From assembly GCF_024170165.1 (NCBI RefSeq), contig NZ_JALJXP010000001.1, forward strand, positions 310,001-374,000: a DNA stretch of 64,000 nt, in the 5' to 3' direction. Position numbers and translations under genes: made by a program. Source of the DNA: Pseudomonas nitroreducens. Its GTDB lineage: Bacteria; Pseudomonadota; Gammaproteobacteria; Pseudomonadales; Pseudomonadaceae. The notes beneath the pieces were generated by a model. That model ran no database searches and had not been told where the DNA came from. It was given only the letters and a program-made list of their open reading frames with translations. Positions 57,840-64,000 of this stretch are shown one piece after another; the first letter of the stretch is position 1; each line of letters begins with the position of its first letter.

Positions 57840-59288
57840 ATGATGGATCTGCTTATTCTCATTGGCTCGAAAATCAGCCAGGACACCATCCACAGCTCGC
57901 TGGGCAAGCCGGAATACAGTTACTACTTCCTGTTGAAGGAGTTCCTGCCAGCCTTCGAGGCGATCGGCACGGTGGTCGAAGTACGTAGCATCGCCGAGGT
58001 CGACGCTCTTTATGATCAGCACCATGCGGCCGGCCGGCCGGTGGTGTTCATCAGCGTCAGCCCGCCGCAACAGACGCCCCTGGGCCTGCGCTGCCCGACC
58101 ATTCCGCTGTTCGCCTGGGAGTTCGACAGCCTGCCCGACGTTGCCTGGGAGGGTGACCCTCGCAACGACTGGCGTCATGTCTTCGAACGCGTACAGGGCG
58201 CCATCGCGACGAGCCGCGAGGCCGCTGCCCTGGTCGCCGAGCAGCATCGTCACTTGCCGGTACTGGCTGCGCCCGCTCCGATCTGGGAGCGCTTCGGCAC
58301 AGGCAAGGTCGCACCCGTCCGTCCGGCTCAGGGCGAGCGGCGCATCCCGTTCTCGGGCGTCGTCATCGACAGTCCGTTGCTGGGCCTGAGTGCCGATGGC
58401 CTGGTCCGCCGCGCTGAGGTCCCCGCTCCCGTGCCTGAGGTCGTCGTCGCACCCGCTGCGCCCTCGCGCTGGAAGCTGCGGCTCGAGACGGGCCGGCAGT
58501 TGTTCGATGGCTGGCGTCGGGAGGTCTTCGGCGCGCCGGAGGTGCCTGCGGCCAGCGCTCCGGTCGTGGCCGTATCCACCATTCGCGAAGTGGTGCTCGA
58601 TGGAGTGGTTTACACCACCGTCCTCAATCCTGCGGACGGCAGGAAGAACTGGATCGACCTGATCACTGCGTTCTGCTGGGCGTTCCGCGATACGCCCGAT
58701 GCCGTACTGCTGGTGAAAATGACCCACCACAATCTGGAGCATTACCGGGTCGTCCTGATGACGCTGCTTTCCCGCCTGGCTCCGTTTTCCTGCCGGGTGG
58801 TCGTACTGCACGGCTTCCTCGAAGACGACCAGTACCAGGCGATGGTCGCGGCCACCGACTACTACGTGAACGCCTCGTCGTGCGAAGGCCTGTGCCTGCC
58901 GCTGATGGAATTCCTGAGTGCGGGGAAACCTGCATTGGCACCACGGCATACGGCGATGGCCGATTACCTGGACGAACGCATGGCGTTCGTTGTCGAGGGT
59001 GCCCTGGAGCCGACCTGCTGGCCCCACGATCCCACCGGCATGCTGGTCACGCACCGCCACCGGCTGAACTGGCAGTCGCTGATGGAGGCGTTCCGCCGCA
59101 GCCATGCAGTGGCGATCCGTGAGCCCCAGGTCTATGCCCAGATGTCCCGCGCGGCCTGCACGCGCATGGAGGCGTTCAGCTCCCTGAAGACAGTGGCGGG
59201 CGCACTGGAAGTCTTCATCGGTGATGTCCTGGACCCCGATCGGTCGGTACGGGCGCCTGCCCGTGTCGCGGGAGGAATGGCGGAATGA
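57840..59288 (+). CDS. Glycosyltransferase, GT4-like, paralogue 1
   Basis: A 482-aa cytosolic protein. The N-terminal part (SKISQDTIHSSLGKPEYSYYFLLKEFLPAF, CPTIPLFAWEFDSLPD) is the acceptor-side Rossmann domain; the C-terminal half is a GT-B donor domain with NPADGRKNW, KMTHHN and the EX7E motif E349-E357 in CEGLCLPLMEFLSAGKP. A stretch at about 185-255 is proline- and valine-rich and poorly conserved with the paralogue. Retaining GT4 enzymes use nucleotide sugars. Stop overlaps the next gene by 4 nt. Sugar and acceptor unknown. Confidence 0.88.
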   Translation: MMDLLILIGSKISQDTIHSSLGKPEYSYYFLLKEFLPAFEAIGTVVEVRSIAEVDALYDQHHAAGRPVVFISVSPPQQTPLGLRCPTIPLFAWEFDSLPDVAWEGDPRNDWRHVFERVQGAIATSREAAALVAEQHRHLPVLAAPAPIWERFGTGKVAPVRPAQGERRIPFSGVVIDSPLLGLSADGLVRRAEVPAPVPEVVVAPAAPSRWKLRLETGRQLFDGWRREVFGAPEVPAASAPVVAVSTIREVVLDGVVYTTVLNPADGRKNWIDLITAFCWAFRDTPDAVLLVKMTHHNLEHYRVVLMTLLSRLAPFSCRVVVLHGFLEDDQYQAMVAATDYYVNASSCEGLCLPLMEFLSAGKPALAPRHTAMADYLDERMAFVVEGALEPTCWPHDPTGMLVTHRHRLNWQSLMEAFRRSHAVAIREPQVYAQMSRAACTRMEAFSSLKTVAGALEVFIGDVLDPDRSVRAPARVAGGMAE

Positions 59289-60796
59289 GGTTCCTGGTTC
59301 ACTCCGAGGTCAACAGCGCGCGCATCGAGTCGAGCCTGGGGCTGCCGGACTACAGCTACTACTTCGTGCTCAAGGAGTTCCTCCCGCTGCTGCGCGGCCT
59401 GGGGGAAGTCACCGTGGTGGAGCAGGTCGAGGAGGTGGATGCCCTCTATCGGCAGGCTCTCGACAAAGGCGAGCAGTGTGTTTTCCTCAGCTTCACGCCG
59501 CCACACAAGACGCCGCTGGACCTGCAGTGCCCGACCATTCCGGTGTTCGCCTGGGAGTTCGACTCCATCCCCAACCAGCAGTGGCTTGAGGATGACCGGC
59601 AGAACTGGGCGGCGGTATTGCAGCGTTGTGGCCGTGCCATCACCCACTCCGGGCTCACCGTCGAGGCGACCCATGCCGAGTTGGGCGCGGCGTTTCCGGT
59701 GGTCTCCATTCCGGCGCCGGTGTGGGACAAGTTTGCGCGCCTGCGCGAGCAGGCTGCGGGCTTGCCCAGCGAGCCGGTGACCCTGACAGTGCGTTCGGGC
59801 GTGGTCATGGATACCCATGACCTGTCGCTTGCGCCCTACCTCCCCAACGCCGATGCAGTCACCCGCGCTGTTGCCAGCGCGCGCGCGCGGGAGCTGCCGG
59901 TGGCGGCGACAAAGCCCGAAGCTACGGAACCCAGCGCAGCTGTGCGGCAGTCTCTGGCGCGTATCACCCTGCGCTACCTGGTCGAGTGGTACCGCCTGGC
60001 CTGGCGAGCGCCGCTGCCGGTCGTACCGGTTGCCGCCGAGCCTGCACCGGCGCGGATGGAGCCGCCCAACCCGGTGGAGCCGGGTGGTCTGCCGGATGTT
60101 GAAGTGGATGAAGAGGCGATGCCGCCGCTGCCATTCGGCGAGCATCGGCTGACCCTGTCCGGCGTGGTCTTCACGGCCGTGTTCAACCCTTACGATGGTC
60201 GCAAGAACTGGGTCGACATGCTCACCGCGTTCTGCAGCGCCTTCCGTGATACGCCCGAAGCCACGCTGCTGTTCAAGCTGGGCCACCACGAGTACGAGTC
60301 GGCGATGAACGACATGCTGATGTGCATGGCGCGCATGCCGGCCTTCCAGTGCCGTGTCGTCCTGTTGCACGGCTATCTGGATCGTTCCGAGTTCGACGAG
60401 CTGATCCGTCATACCGCTTACATCGTCAATGCCTCCCACGGAGAGGGCCAGTGCCTGCCGCTGATGGAGTTCCTCAGTTGCGGCAAGCCGGCGGTTGCAC
60501 CACGCCATTCCGCGATGGTCGATTACATCGACGCGAGCGTCGCCTTCGAAGTGGCGACCTGGCTGGATGCGACTGCCTGGCCGCACGATCCGCGGCTGGC
60601 GTATCGCACGCTGCGGCACCAGATCGACTGGGCATCGCTGGTCGAAGCCTATCGCGCCGCCTTCCTGTGCTATTCGCAGCAACCGGAGCGCTATGCGCGC
60701 ATGTCGGCTGCGGCGATGGAAAGAATGCGTACGCACTGTTCGCTGGAGGCCGGTCGTGGCCGCCTCCAGGCGTTTCTGGCCGCAGGCGCCGCCTGA
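59285..60796 (+). CDS. Glycosyltransferase, GT4-like, paralogue 2
   Basis: A 503-aa protein that aligns with the preceding gene from end to end: ESSLGLPDYSYYFVLKEFLP, CPTIPVFAWEFDSIP, NPYDGRKNWVDMLTAFCSAF and GEGQCLPLMEFLSCGKP (EX7E E387-E395), PRHSAMVDYID. Start ATG at 59285 lies in the ATGA overlap. The divergent middle linker (about 185-285) is longer here. The pair probably acts in sequence on one glycan or forms a heteromer. Confidence 0.88.
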   Translation: MRFLVHSEVNSARIESSLGLPDYSYYFVLKEFLPLLRGLGEVTVVEQVEEVDALYRQALDKGEQCVFLSFTPPHKTPLDLQCPTIPVFAWEFDSIPNQQWLEDDRQNWAAVLQRCGRAITHSGLTVEATHAELGAAFPVVSIPAPVWDKFARLREQAAGLPSEPVTLTVRSGVVMDTHDLSLAPYLPNADAVTRAVASARARELPVAATKPEATEPSAAVRQSLARITLRYLVEWYRLAWRAPLPVVPVAAEPAPARMEPPNPVEPGGLPDVEVDEEAMPPLPFGEHRLTLSGVVFTAVFNPYDGRKNWVDMLTAFCSAFRDTPEATLLFKLGHHEYESAMNDMLMCMARMPAFQCRVVLLHGYLDRSEFDELIRHTAYIVNASHGEGQCLPLMEFLSCGKPAVAPRHSAMVDYIDASVAFEVATWLDATAWPHDPRLAYRTLRHQIDWASLVEAYRAAFLCYSQQPERYARMSAAAMERMRTHCSLEAGRGRLQAFLAAGAA

Positions 60797-60835
60797 CGGC
60801 GCTGCGGCACATACGAAGTCATAGCGGGAGCTGAC

Positions 60836-61663
60836 ATGCTGGAGTTCATCAAGAGCCTGGGGCGCAAGCCGGCGCCCGTTACCCAGCCGCAGGAGGCCGT
60901 GCCGCCTGCCGCGCCGACGGAGGACCTGTCGACGCTGACCGATACCTACCTCAGCGGCTGGTTTCAGCAGGAAACCGATGAGCTGTTCGAGGGCTTTCCG
61001 ATCAGTGCGCAGGACTCGGTCCTGGATATCGGTTGTGGCGACGGTCCCTTCGTGCAGTTCTGCGCCCAGCGTGGCGCCGAGGTGATCTTCGCCGACATCG
61101 ATGCCGACAAGGTAGCCGGCGTCGAGCGCGCACTGCAGGGCTCCAATGCCCGCGCGATGCTGCCCCTGGTCACCGACGCGAATCCGATTCCCTTGCCTGA
61201 TGCGCGGGTGGACAAGGTCGTGGCGATGGAGGTGCTGGAACATGTCGAGGACCCGGCGCAGTTCATGAGCGAACTGGTCCGCGTCGGCAAACCCGGCGCG
61301 CTGTACCTGATCACCGTGCCCGATCCGCTGGGTGAAAGCGTACAGAAGGAGCTGGCTCCCCCTGCCTATTTCGAGCACCCCAACCATATCCGCGTCTTCG
61401 AGCGCGAAGCCTTCGAGCAATTGATCCGCGACTCGGGCCTGGTCATCGAACGTCAGGCGCACTACGGCTTCTACTGGTCGGTGTGGTGGTTCTTCTTCTG
61501 GGCCTGCAAGCAGGACCTGTCGCCGCCCTGGCACCCGCTGCTCGATAGCTGGACGCGCACCTGGAACATGCTGCTGGCGACCGAAGACGGGCCGCGGATC
61601 AAGAAGGCCCTGGACAAGGCGATGCCCAAGAGCCAGGCGATCATTGCGCGCAAGCCGCTCTGA
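60836..61663 (+). CDS. Class I SAM-dependent methyltransferase
   Basis: A 275-aa protein. SAM motif I is VLDIGCGDGPF (63-73), followed by VIFADIDADKVAG (motif II), LPDARVDKVVAMEVLEHVEDP and KPGALYLITVPDP. The C-terminal part (WSVWWFFFWACKQDLSPPW) is hydrophobic and might bind a membrane or lipid-linked acceptor. In a glycan operon it likely methylates a sugar or caps a chain. 39 nt after the second glycosyltransferase. Confidence 0.9.
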   Translation: MLEFIKSLGRKPAPVTQPQEAVPPAAPTEDLSTLTDTYLSGWFQQETDELFEGFPISAQDSVLDIGCGDGPFVQFCAQRGAEVIFADIDADKVAGVERALQGSNARAMLPLVTDANPIPLPDARVDKVVAMEVLEHVEDPAQFMSELVRVGKPGALYLITVPDPLGESVQKELAPPAYFEHPNHIRVFEREAFEQLIRDSGLVIERQAHYGFYWSVWWFFFWACKQDLSPPWHPLLDSWTRTWNMLLATEDGPRIKKALDKAMPKSQAIIARKPL

Positions 61664-61676
61664 CAAGGATGCAGCA

Positions 61677-63116
61677 ATGATCGGGATTACGCGTATCGGC
61701 ACCTTGCTGAGCTGGCTCGGTGGGCGATATGGGCAGTGGTCGGCTGCGTTGCTGGTGCTGCTGGCAGCCCTGGTGGTTCGGGTTGGAATGGGCTTCGAGT
61801 TCCCCATTCCCTGGAACGACGAGACAGCCTTCACGTCGCAAGCTTTCGAGTTCAGTCGAACCGGCAGCTTCTTCGTCTATGGACTCAACGCCGAGCGCAT
61901 CGTCATGTGGATGCCGCCAGGCTATATGCTCTTGCTGGCCGGTATCTTCAAGGTGTTCGGCTACAGCTTCGAGCTGGCGCGCTGGGTGTCGACGCTGCTG
62001 TACCTGGGCAGCTTCTGCGTGGCGCTGGGCATCCTGCGCAGCCTGCGTCTGGACGGCTGGAAAGCCGGTATCGCGGTGCTGCTGACGCTGGCTGCCTTCC
62101 TCTCGCCCTATACGCTTGCCATCTCCAATATGGCGCGGATGGAGGCCTTCTACACGCTGATCTTCCTGGCTTCACTCTGGGCCATGCTGCGCGATCGTCC
62201 CGGGTTGGGACTGGCGTTGGTGCTGCTTGGGGCGATAGTTCATTTCAACGCGGTCTACATGCTTCCACCCTATGCCCTGCTCGTCGCCTGGAAGATCCTG
62301 CGGCGCGAGGATTTGCTGATTCGCCCGCTGGAGCTGCTGATGCTGGTACTGGCGGCGGTATCGCTACTGGCATACGGACTCTTCGCCGTGAAGCACCTTG
62401 GTGCTTTCGCCGACGACATGCGATTCCAGTTCGCCTTCAAGATGGGTTCCCCAGTCATGGATGGCCCAAGCGGCTGGCTGAAGGTGGGCTCACTGTTCCT
62501 GTTGGCTCTGGTGCAGTTGGTCGTGCGCCGGGACCTGGGCAAGGACGTGATGCTGTCGCTTTATGGCGCGGGCTTCCTGGCGCTGTTCCTGAATGGGCAC
62601 AACATGTGGTACGGCTTCGCGCAGGTCTTCGCCATCTGGCTGGTGTTGCTGGGGTTGCTCCACAGTATTCAGGGTCTGCAAGGGCGCGTCTGGGCTCGTG
62701 GTGCGGCTGCTGTGCTGGCCGTGGCGCTGCTCTTCCCGCTGGGGCAGTATTCCTGGGCTCGTACTCCGCAGTTCGAGCCAATGTGGCCGCGTGCGGCCTT
62801 GTTGCACCGCTCGTTCCTGGCGACCCAGGAGGTGGAAAAAGTTCGTGCGTGGGTCGCGGCGTTGCCGCCGGGGGCAACGGTCTCGTTCGGCTATTCCGGT
62901 GTCGAGCCTTTCTTCTTCAATGAGTTCGCCAAATCCGGAGCGCGCTGGAGTATTTCCGGGCACAGCATGACCCAGGTTTCCCCGCCACGGACCAACGACT
63001 ACCGGGTCTTCTGCGATAGCGCGCTGTTCCCGCCCTATCTGGCGGTGTACGACTGGGATGGTTATCCACGCAAGAGCCAGGACACCGGCTGCAGCATCAT
63101 CTCGCAAGGTAAATGA
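61677..63116 (+). CDS. Polytopic membrane glycosyltransferase, GT-C/GT39-like
   Basis: A 479-aa inner-membrane protein with about 10-12 predicted helices. The first periplasmic loop carries PWNDETAFTSQ (D48, E49), the acidic motif of GT-C enzymes that use lipid-phosphate sugars. Later stretches include MARMEAFYTLIFLASLWAML, typical of ArnT/PMT-like proteins. The start ATG at 61677 has AAGGA upstream; 61644 lies inside the methyltransferase gene. It overlaps the next gene by 4 nt. Predicted role: transfer of a sugar from a polyprenyl carrier in the periplasm. Confidence 0.8.
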   Translation: MIGITRIGTLLSWLGGRYGQWSAALLVLLAALVVRVGMGFEFPIPWNDETAFTSQAFEFSRTGSFFVYGLNAERIVMWMPPGYMLLLAGIFKVFGYSFELARWVSTLLYLGSFCVALGILRSLRLDGWKAGIAVLLTLAAFLSPYTLAISNMARMEAFYTLIFLASLWAMLRDRPGLGLALVLLGAIVHFNAVYMLPPYALLVAWKILRREDLLIRPLELLMLVLAAVSLLAYGLFAVKHLGAFADDMRFQFAFKMGSPVMDGPSGWLKVGSLFLLALVQLVVRRDLGKDVMLSLYGAGFLALFLNGHNMWYGFAQVFAIWLVLLGLLHSIQGLQGRVWARGAAAVLAVALLFPLGQYSWARTPQFEPMWPRAALLHRSFLATQEVEKVRAWVAALPPGATVSFGYSGVEPFFFNEFAKSGARWSISGHSMTQVSPPRTNDYRVFCDSALFPPYLAVYDWDGYPRKSQDTGCSIISQGK

Positions 63117-64000
63117 TGGATATGAAGGGAACGCCAGTGGCTGCCGCTCAGCGGTCGCCAGCGCTCTGGATGAATGGAGTCGTCGGTCTGGTCATCCTGA
63201 CGTTCGCCTGGGTGACGGCGAGATATGCGCTGAGGAACAGCTACTTCATCGGGGACGATTACGATCACTTCCAGCTGATCGGTTCGATGTCGTTCCTGCA
63301 GTACCTGTTCACGCCGATCGATGTTCACTTTGTGCCGTTGCACCGGCTGTTCAGCTGGCTCCTGCTGAGGCTCGCACCGCTGAACTTTGATCTCGCGGTG
63401 GCTGTGCTGATGGCGTTTCAACTCGCCGCCACTTTGCTGCTCGCGCTACTACTGGGGCGCCTGCGCCCCGGTCCCTGGAATGCGACCTTACTCGTAGTCT
63501 TCGCGTGCAACAGTTTGCTGCTGCCATTGCTGGTCTGGTGGAGCGCCGGGATACACCGTTTTCCCTACGTGCTTCTGAGTATTGCCTGTCTGTACTTCTA
63601 TCTGGGATATCGAGAACAGCATCGCTGGCGCCAGCTTGTTGCTGCCTGGGCTTGCCTTGTCCTGGCTTTCGGTTTCTACAGCAAGGCTGTACTGATTCCA
63701 GTCTATGTGCTGGCGCTGGAGTTCTGTCTGAGCTGGCGCTTGGGATTTGCCGTGCTGCGACGCTATGCGGTCGGCGCCTCGATGTTGCTTGCTGTCATCG
63801 GATACGTTGTCTGGTACGTGCTCTATGCGCCGGTAACTCGGCCGGCGGGTACCGCATCGATTTCCGTCGCCGTCGAGATCACCCTGGCCTTCATGCGCAC
63901 GATGGCTGATCTGCTGGTACTCCGGCAGCCAGGCCCATGGAGTCTGGTTGGGGGAGGGGTTTTGGTGGCGTGGGGGCTGGTCATGCTGGTGACCTGCCTG
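63113..64000 (+). CDS. Polytopic membrane protein, GT-C-like (cut by window end)
   Basis: The frame opens with ATG at 63113 inside the preceding gene's stop (ATGA) and stays open for 296 codons to the window edge. Translation begins MMDMKGTPVAAAQRSPALW, with a first helix at about 21-38 and then FIGDDYDHFQ (D48, D49), again the first-loop acidic motif of GT-C transferases. At least seven more hydrophobic helices follow. Codons rare elsewhere in the window (ATA, TTA, CTA, CGA) are more frequent here, which suggests different ancestry. The C-terminus is not visible. Confidence 0.8.
   Translation, partial: MMDMKGTPVAAAQRSPALWMNGVVGLVILTFAWVTARYALRNSYFIGDDYDHFQLIGSMSFLQYLFTPIDVHFVPLHRLFSWLLLRLAPLNFDLAVAVLMAFQLAATLLLALLLGRLRPGPWNATLLVVFACNSLLLPLLVWWSAGIHRFPYVLLSIACLYFYLGYREQHRWRQLVAAWACLVLAFGFYSKAVLIPVYVLALEFCLSWRLGFAVLRRYAVGASMLLAVIGYVVWYVLYAPVTRPAGTASISVAVEITLAFMRTMADLLVLRQPGPWSLVGGGVLVAWGLVMLVTCL

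Noticed and set aside
57590..57988. A 132-codon plus-strand frame between DUF1127 and the first glycosyltransferase
   Set aside because: It overlaps the start of the glycosyltransferase in another frame, lacks a ribosome site and shows no recognisable pattern.
59132..61834. A 900-codon minus-strand open frame opposite the glycosyltransferases
   Set aside because: Same reason: no domain pattern, no ribosome site, and it runs antisense through two paralogous glycosyltransferases and a methyltransferase.

Overview
The window is a 64 kb stretch of a high-GC gammaproteobacterial chromosome, almost certainly a Pseudomonas of the P. aeruginosa/P. nitroreducens/P. citronellolis lineage. The core block trkA-rsmB-fmt-def-lysM-dprA-tsaC-qor-hemF-aroE, followed by a choline-sulfatase operon and trpA-trpB-trpI, follows the order I remember for the origin-proximal part of the P. 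aeruginosa chromosome. Intergenic spaces carry the short GTAGGAGC-type palindromes typical of the genus. No rRNA, tRNA, CRISPR array, phage or intact insertion sequence was seen.

Layout. 1-2.2 kb: end of an aldehyde dehydrogenase gene and a class III aminotransferase (amine or omega-amino-acid catabolism). 2.3-18.1 kb: Kdo hydroxylase-like dioxygenase, TPR protein, TrkH/TrkA potassium uptake, then RsmB, Fmt and Def (ribosome and initiator-tRNA maturation), LysM protein, DprA, TsaC, quinone oxidoreductase, HemF, AroE, and a minus-strand operon betC-choX-sulP for choline-O-sulfate, with its LysR regulator diverging at 19.8 kb. 20.7-25.7 kb: a DOPA-dioxygenase-like gene coupled to that regulator, then an iron cassette (ECF sigma factor, FecR anti-sigma, TonB receptor of the aerobactin IutA/ChtA type with a signalling domain) with two candidate Fur boxes. 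26-36 kb: AraC regulator, GloA2, YdgA-like protein, trpBA/trpI, dodecin, two DUF1161 proteins around an OsmC protein, two paralogous lipoproteins and a lipoprotein-type metallopeptidase.

36.3-45.3 kb: a beta-oxidation locus in two minus-strand operons (acyl-CoA ligase + 3-hydroxyacyl-CoA dehydrogenase; multifunctional hydratase/dehydrogenase + two acyl-CoA dehydrogenases) with an IclR regulator between them. A 17-bp sequence is perfectly shared by the two promoter regions and probably is the operator that makes them one regulon. 45.4-54.1 kb: epoxide-hydrolase-like enzyme, ElaA, LysR/DUF2218 pair, a ParE-type toxin-antitoxin pair, a Na+ symporter-guanidino hydrolase-LysR locus with a PhyH dioxygenase and a GFA protein appended. 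54.2-57.6 kb: DUF4105 protein, three DUF2388 paralogues and a DUF1127 protein. 57.8-64 kb: a plus-strand surface-glycan-like operon (two paralogous glycosyltransferases, a methyltransferase, two polytopic GT-C-type membrane proteins, the last cut by the window end).

The best candidates for something not described are the tandem glycosyltransferase/GT-C locus, the DUF4105/DUF2388 cluster, the IutA-type receptor with its own sigma/anti-sigma pair, and the two-operon acyl-CoA regulon joined by the 17-bp motif. Function calls rest on recalled family motifs; no database search was possible.
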